Assembly: GCA_902784805.1 (NCBI GenBank)
Contig: CACZWD010000021.1
Coordinates: forward strand, 1 to 33,117
Source: an uncultured Ruminococcus sp.
Lineage (GTDB): Bacteria > Bacillota > Clostridia > RUG12999
Reading direction: 5' to 3'
DNA: 33,117 nucleotides
A model generated the notes under the pieces. The model was not told where the DNA came from. It searched no databases and saw only the letters and a program-made list of their open reading frames with translations. The position numbers and the translations under genes are program-made. The number at the start of each line of letters is the position of its first letter. Within the stretch, counting starts at the first letter, position 1. Below, one piece after another: positions 32,882-33,117 of the stretch.

Positions 32882-33117
32882 ATGTTTAGTATAATGAAAA
32901 ATTCAAAATATTGTTTTATTATTTCGGCAGCCATCATTTTAATCGGAGTTATCTGTCTTATTGTTAATGGCGGCTTCGCCACCGACATTGATTTTGCCGG
33001 CGGCTGTAAAATGGTCGTTGATACAAAGGACGCAAAGGATATTTCGTCCGACACAATTAAAAAAGCTGTTGAAGGCGCGGGATATAAATATTACGGCGTT
33101 GTTACTATGGGCGAAAA
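32882..33117 (+). CDS. secF: Protein translocase subunit SecF, 5' part
   Basis: The start and first ~78 codons of SecF, cut by the end of the window. TM1 (FIISAAIILIGVICLIVNGG) is followed by the family motif TDIDFAGGCKMVV and the start of the periplasmic head (IKKAVEGAGYKYYGV). AGGAGG lies upstream of ATG 32882. It partners SecD. The C-terminal five helices lie beyond the window. Confidence 0.9.
   Translation, partial: MFSIMKNSKYCFIISAAIILIGVICLIVNGGFATDIDFAGGCKMVVDTKDAKDISSDTIKKAVEGAGYKYYGVVTMGE

Overview
The window looks like a chromosomal segment of an uncultured member of the Clostridia (Firmicutes). Support comes from the gene order yajC - TIGR04086-type membrane protein - secD - secF, a rplS-lepB-rbgA cluster, a WalRK operon with YycH and YycI homologues, a T-box riboswitch, S-layer homology repeats, strong TTGACA/TATAAT-type promoters with 17-bp spacers, and low GC content. 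The organism assignment is inference.

There are two compartments. Bases 1 to about 5750 are far more AT-rich than the rest, with AT-loaded codons and many short genes. They begin with what looks like the end of an IS21-type element, which truncates a gene. Then follows a run of small genes resembling immunity proteins of contact-dependent or polymorphic toxin systems: DUF6985-like, SUKH/SMI1-like, Imm1-like and several unknowns. At least three are broken remnants, and one is a partial second copy of the SUKH-like gene. No toxin is visible. A sortase-anchored surface protein with a coiled coil and a Big_2 domain, a zinc-ribbon protein and a one-TM protein finish the island, which ends in a strong hairpin. 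A decayed GH20 beta-N-acetylhexosaminidase follows (lost start codon, one frameshift), bracketed by a 19-bp direct repeat of a REP-like palindromic family.

From 7.1 kb on the content is mostly core genome. On the minus strand lie an NSS-family sodium-coupled transporter and an operon of an ECF sigma factor, a probable membrane anti-sigma factor and an exported YcdB/SLH protein. On the plus strand lie exodeoxyribonuclease III, glmU (its C-terminus broken by an apparent 22-nt deletion at a 10-bp repeat), prs, a small membrane-anchored protein, pyk, and a HAD-phosphatase/fumarase-alpha fusion. Next come walR-walK, a small secreted protein, yycH and yycI. A perfect match to the published WalR box lies directly upstream of the -10 element for the last three.

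The final third holds a tryptophan-type T-box controlling a stand-alone TrpB2-like tryptophan synthase beta chain, then rplS, lepB, rbgA, a DJ-1/PfpI protein, hslO, and the Sec translocon accessory genes yajC, a TIGR04086-type protein, an unknown one-TM protein, secD and the start of secF, which runs off the window. Envelope biology recurs: peptidoglycan precursor supply (GlmU), wall stress sensing (WalRK-YycHI), export (SPase I, YajC-SecDF) and surface anchoring (SLH, LPxTG).
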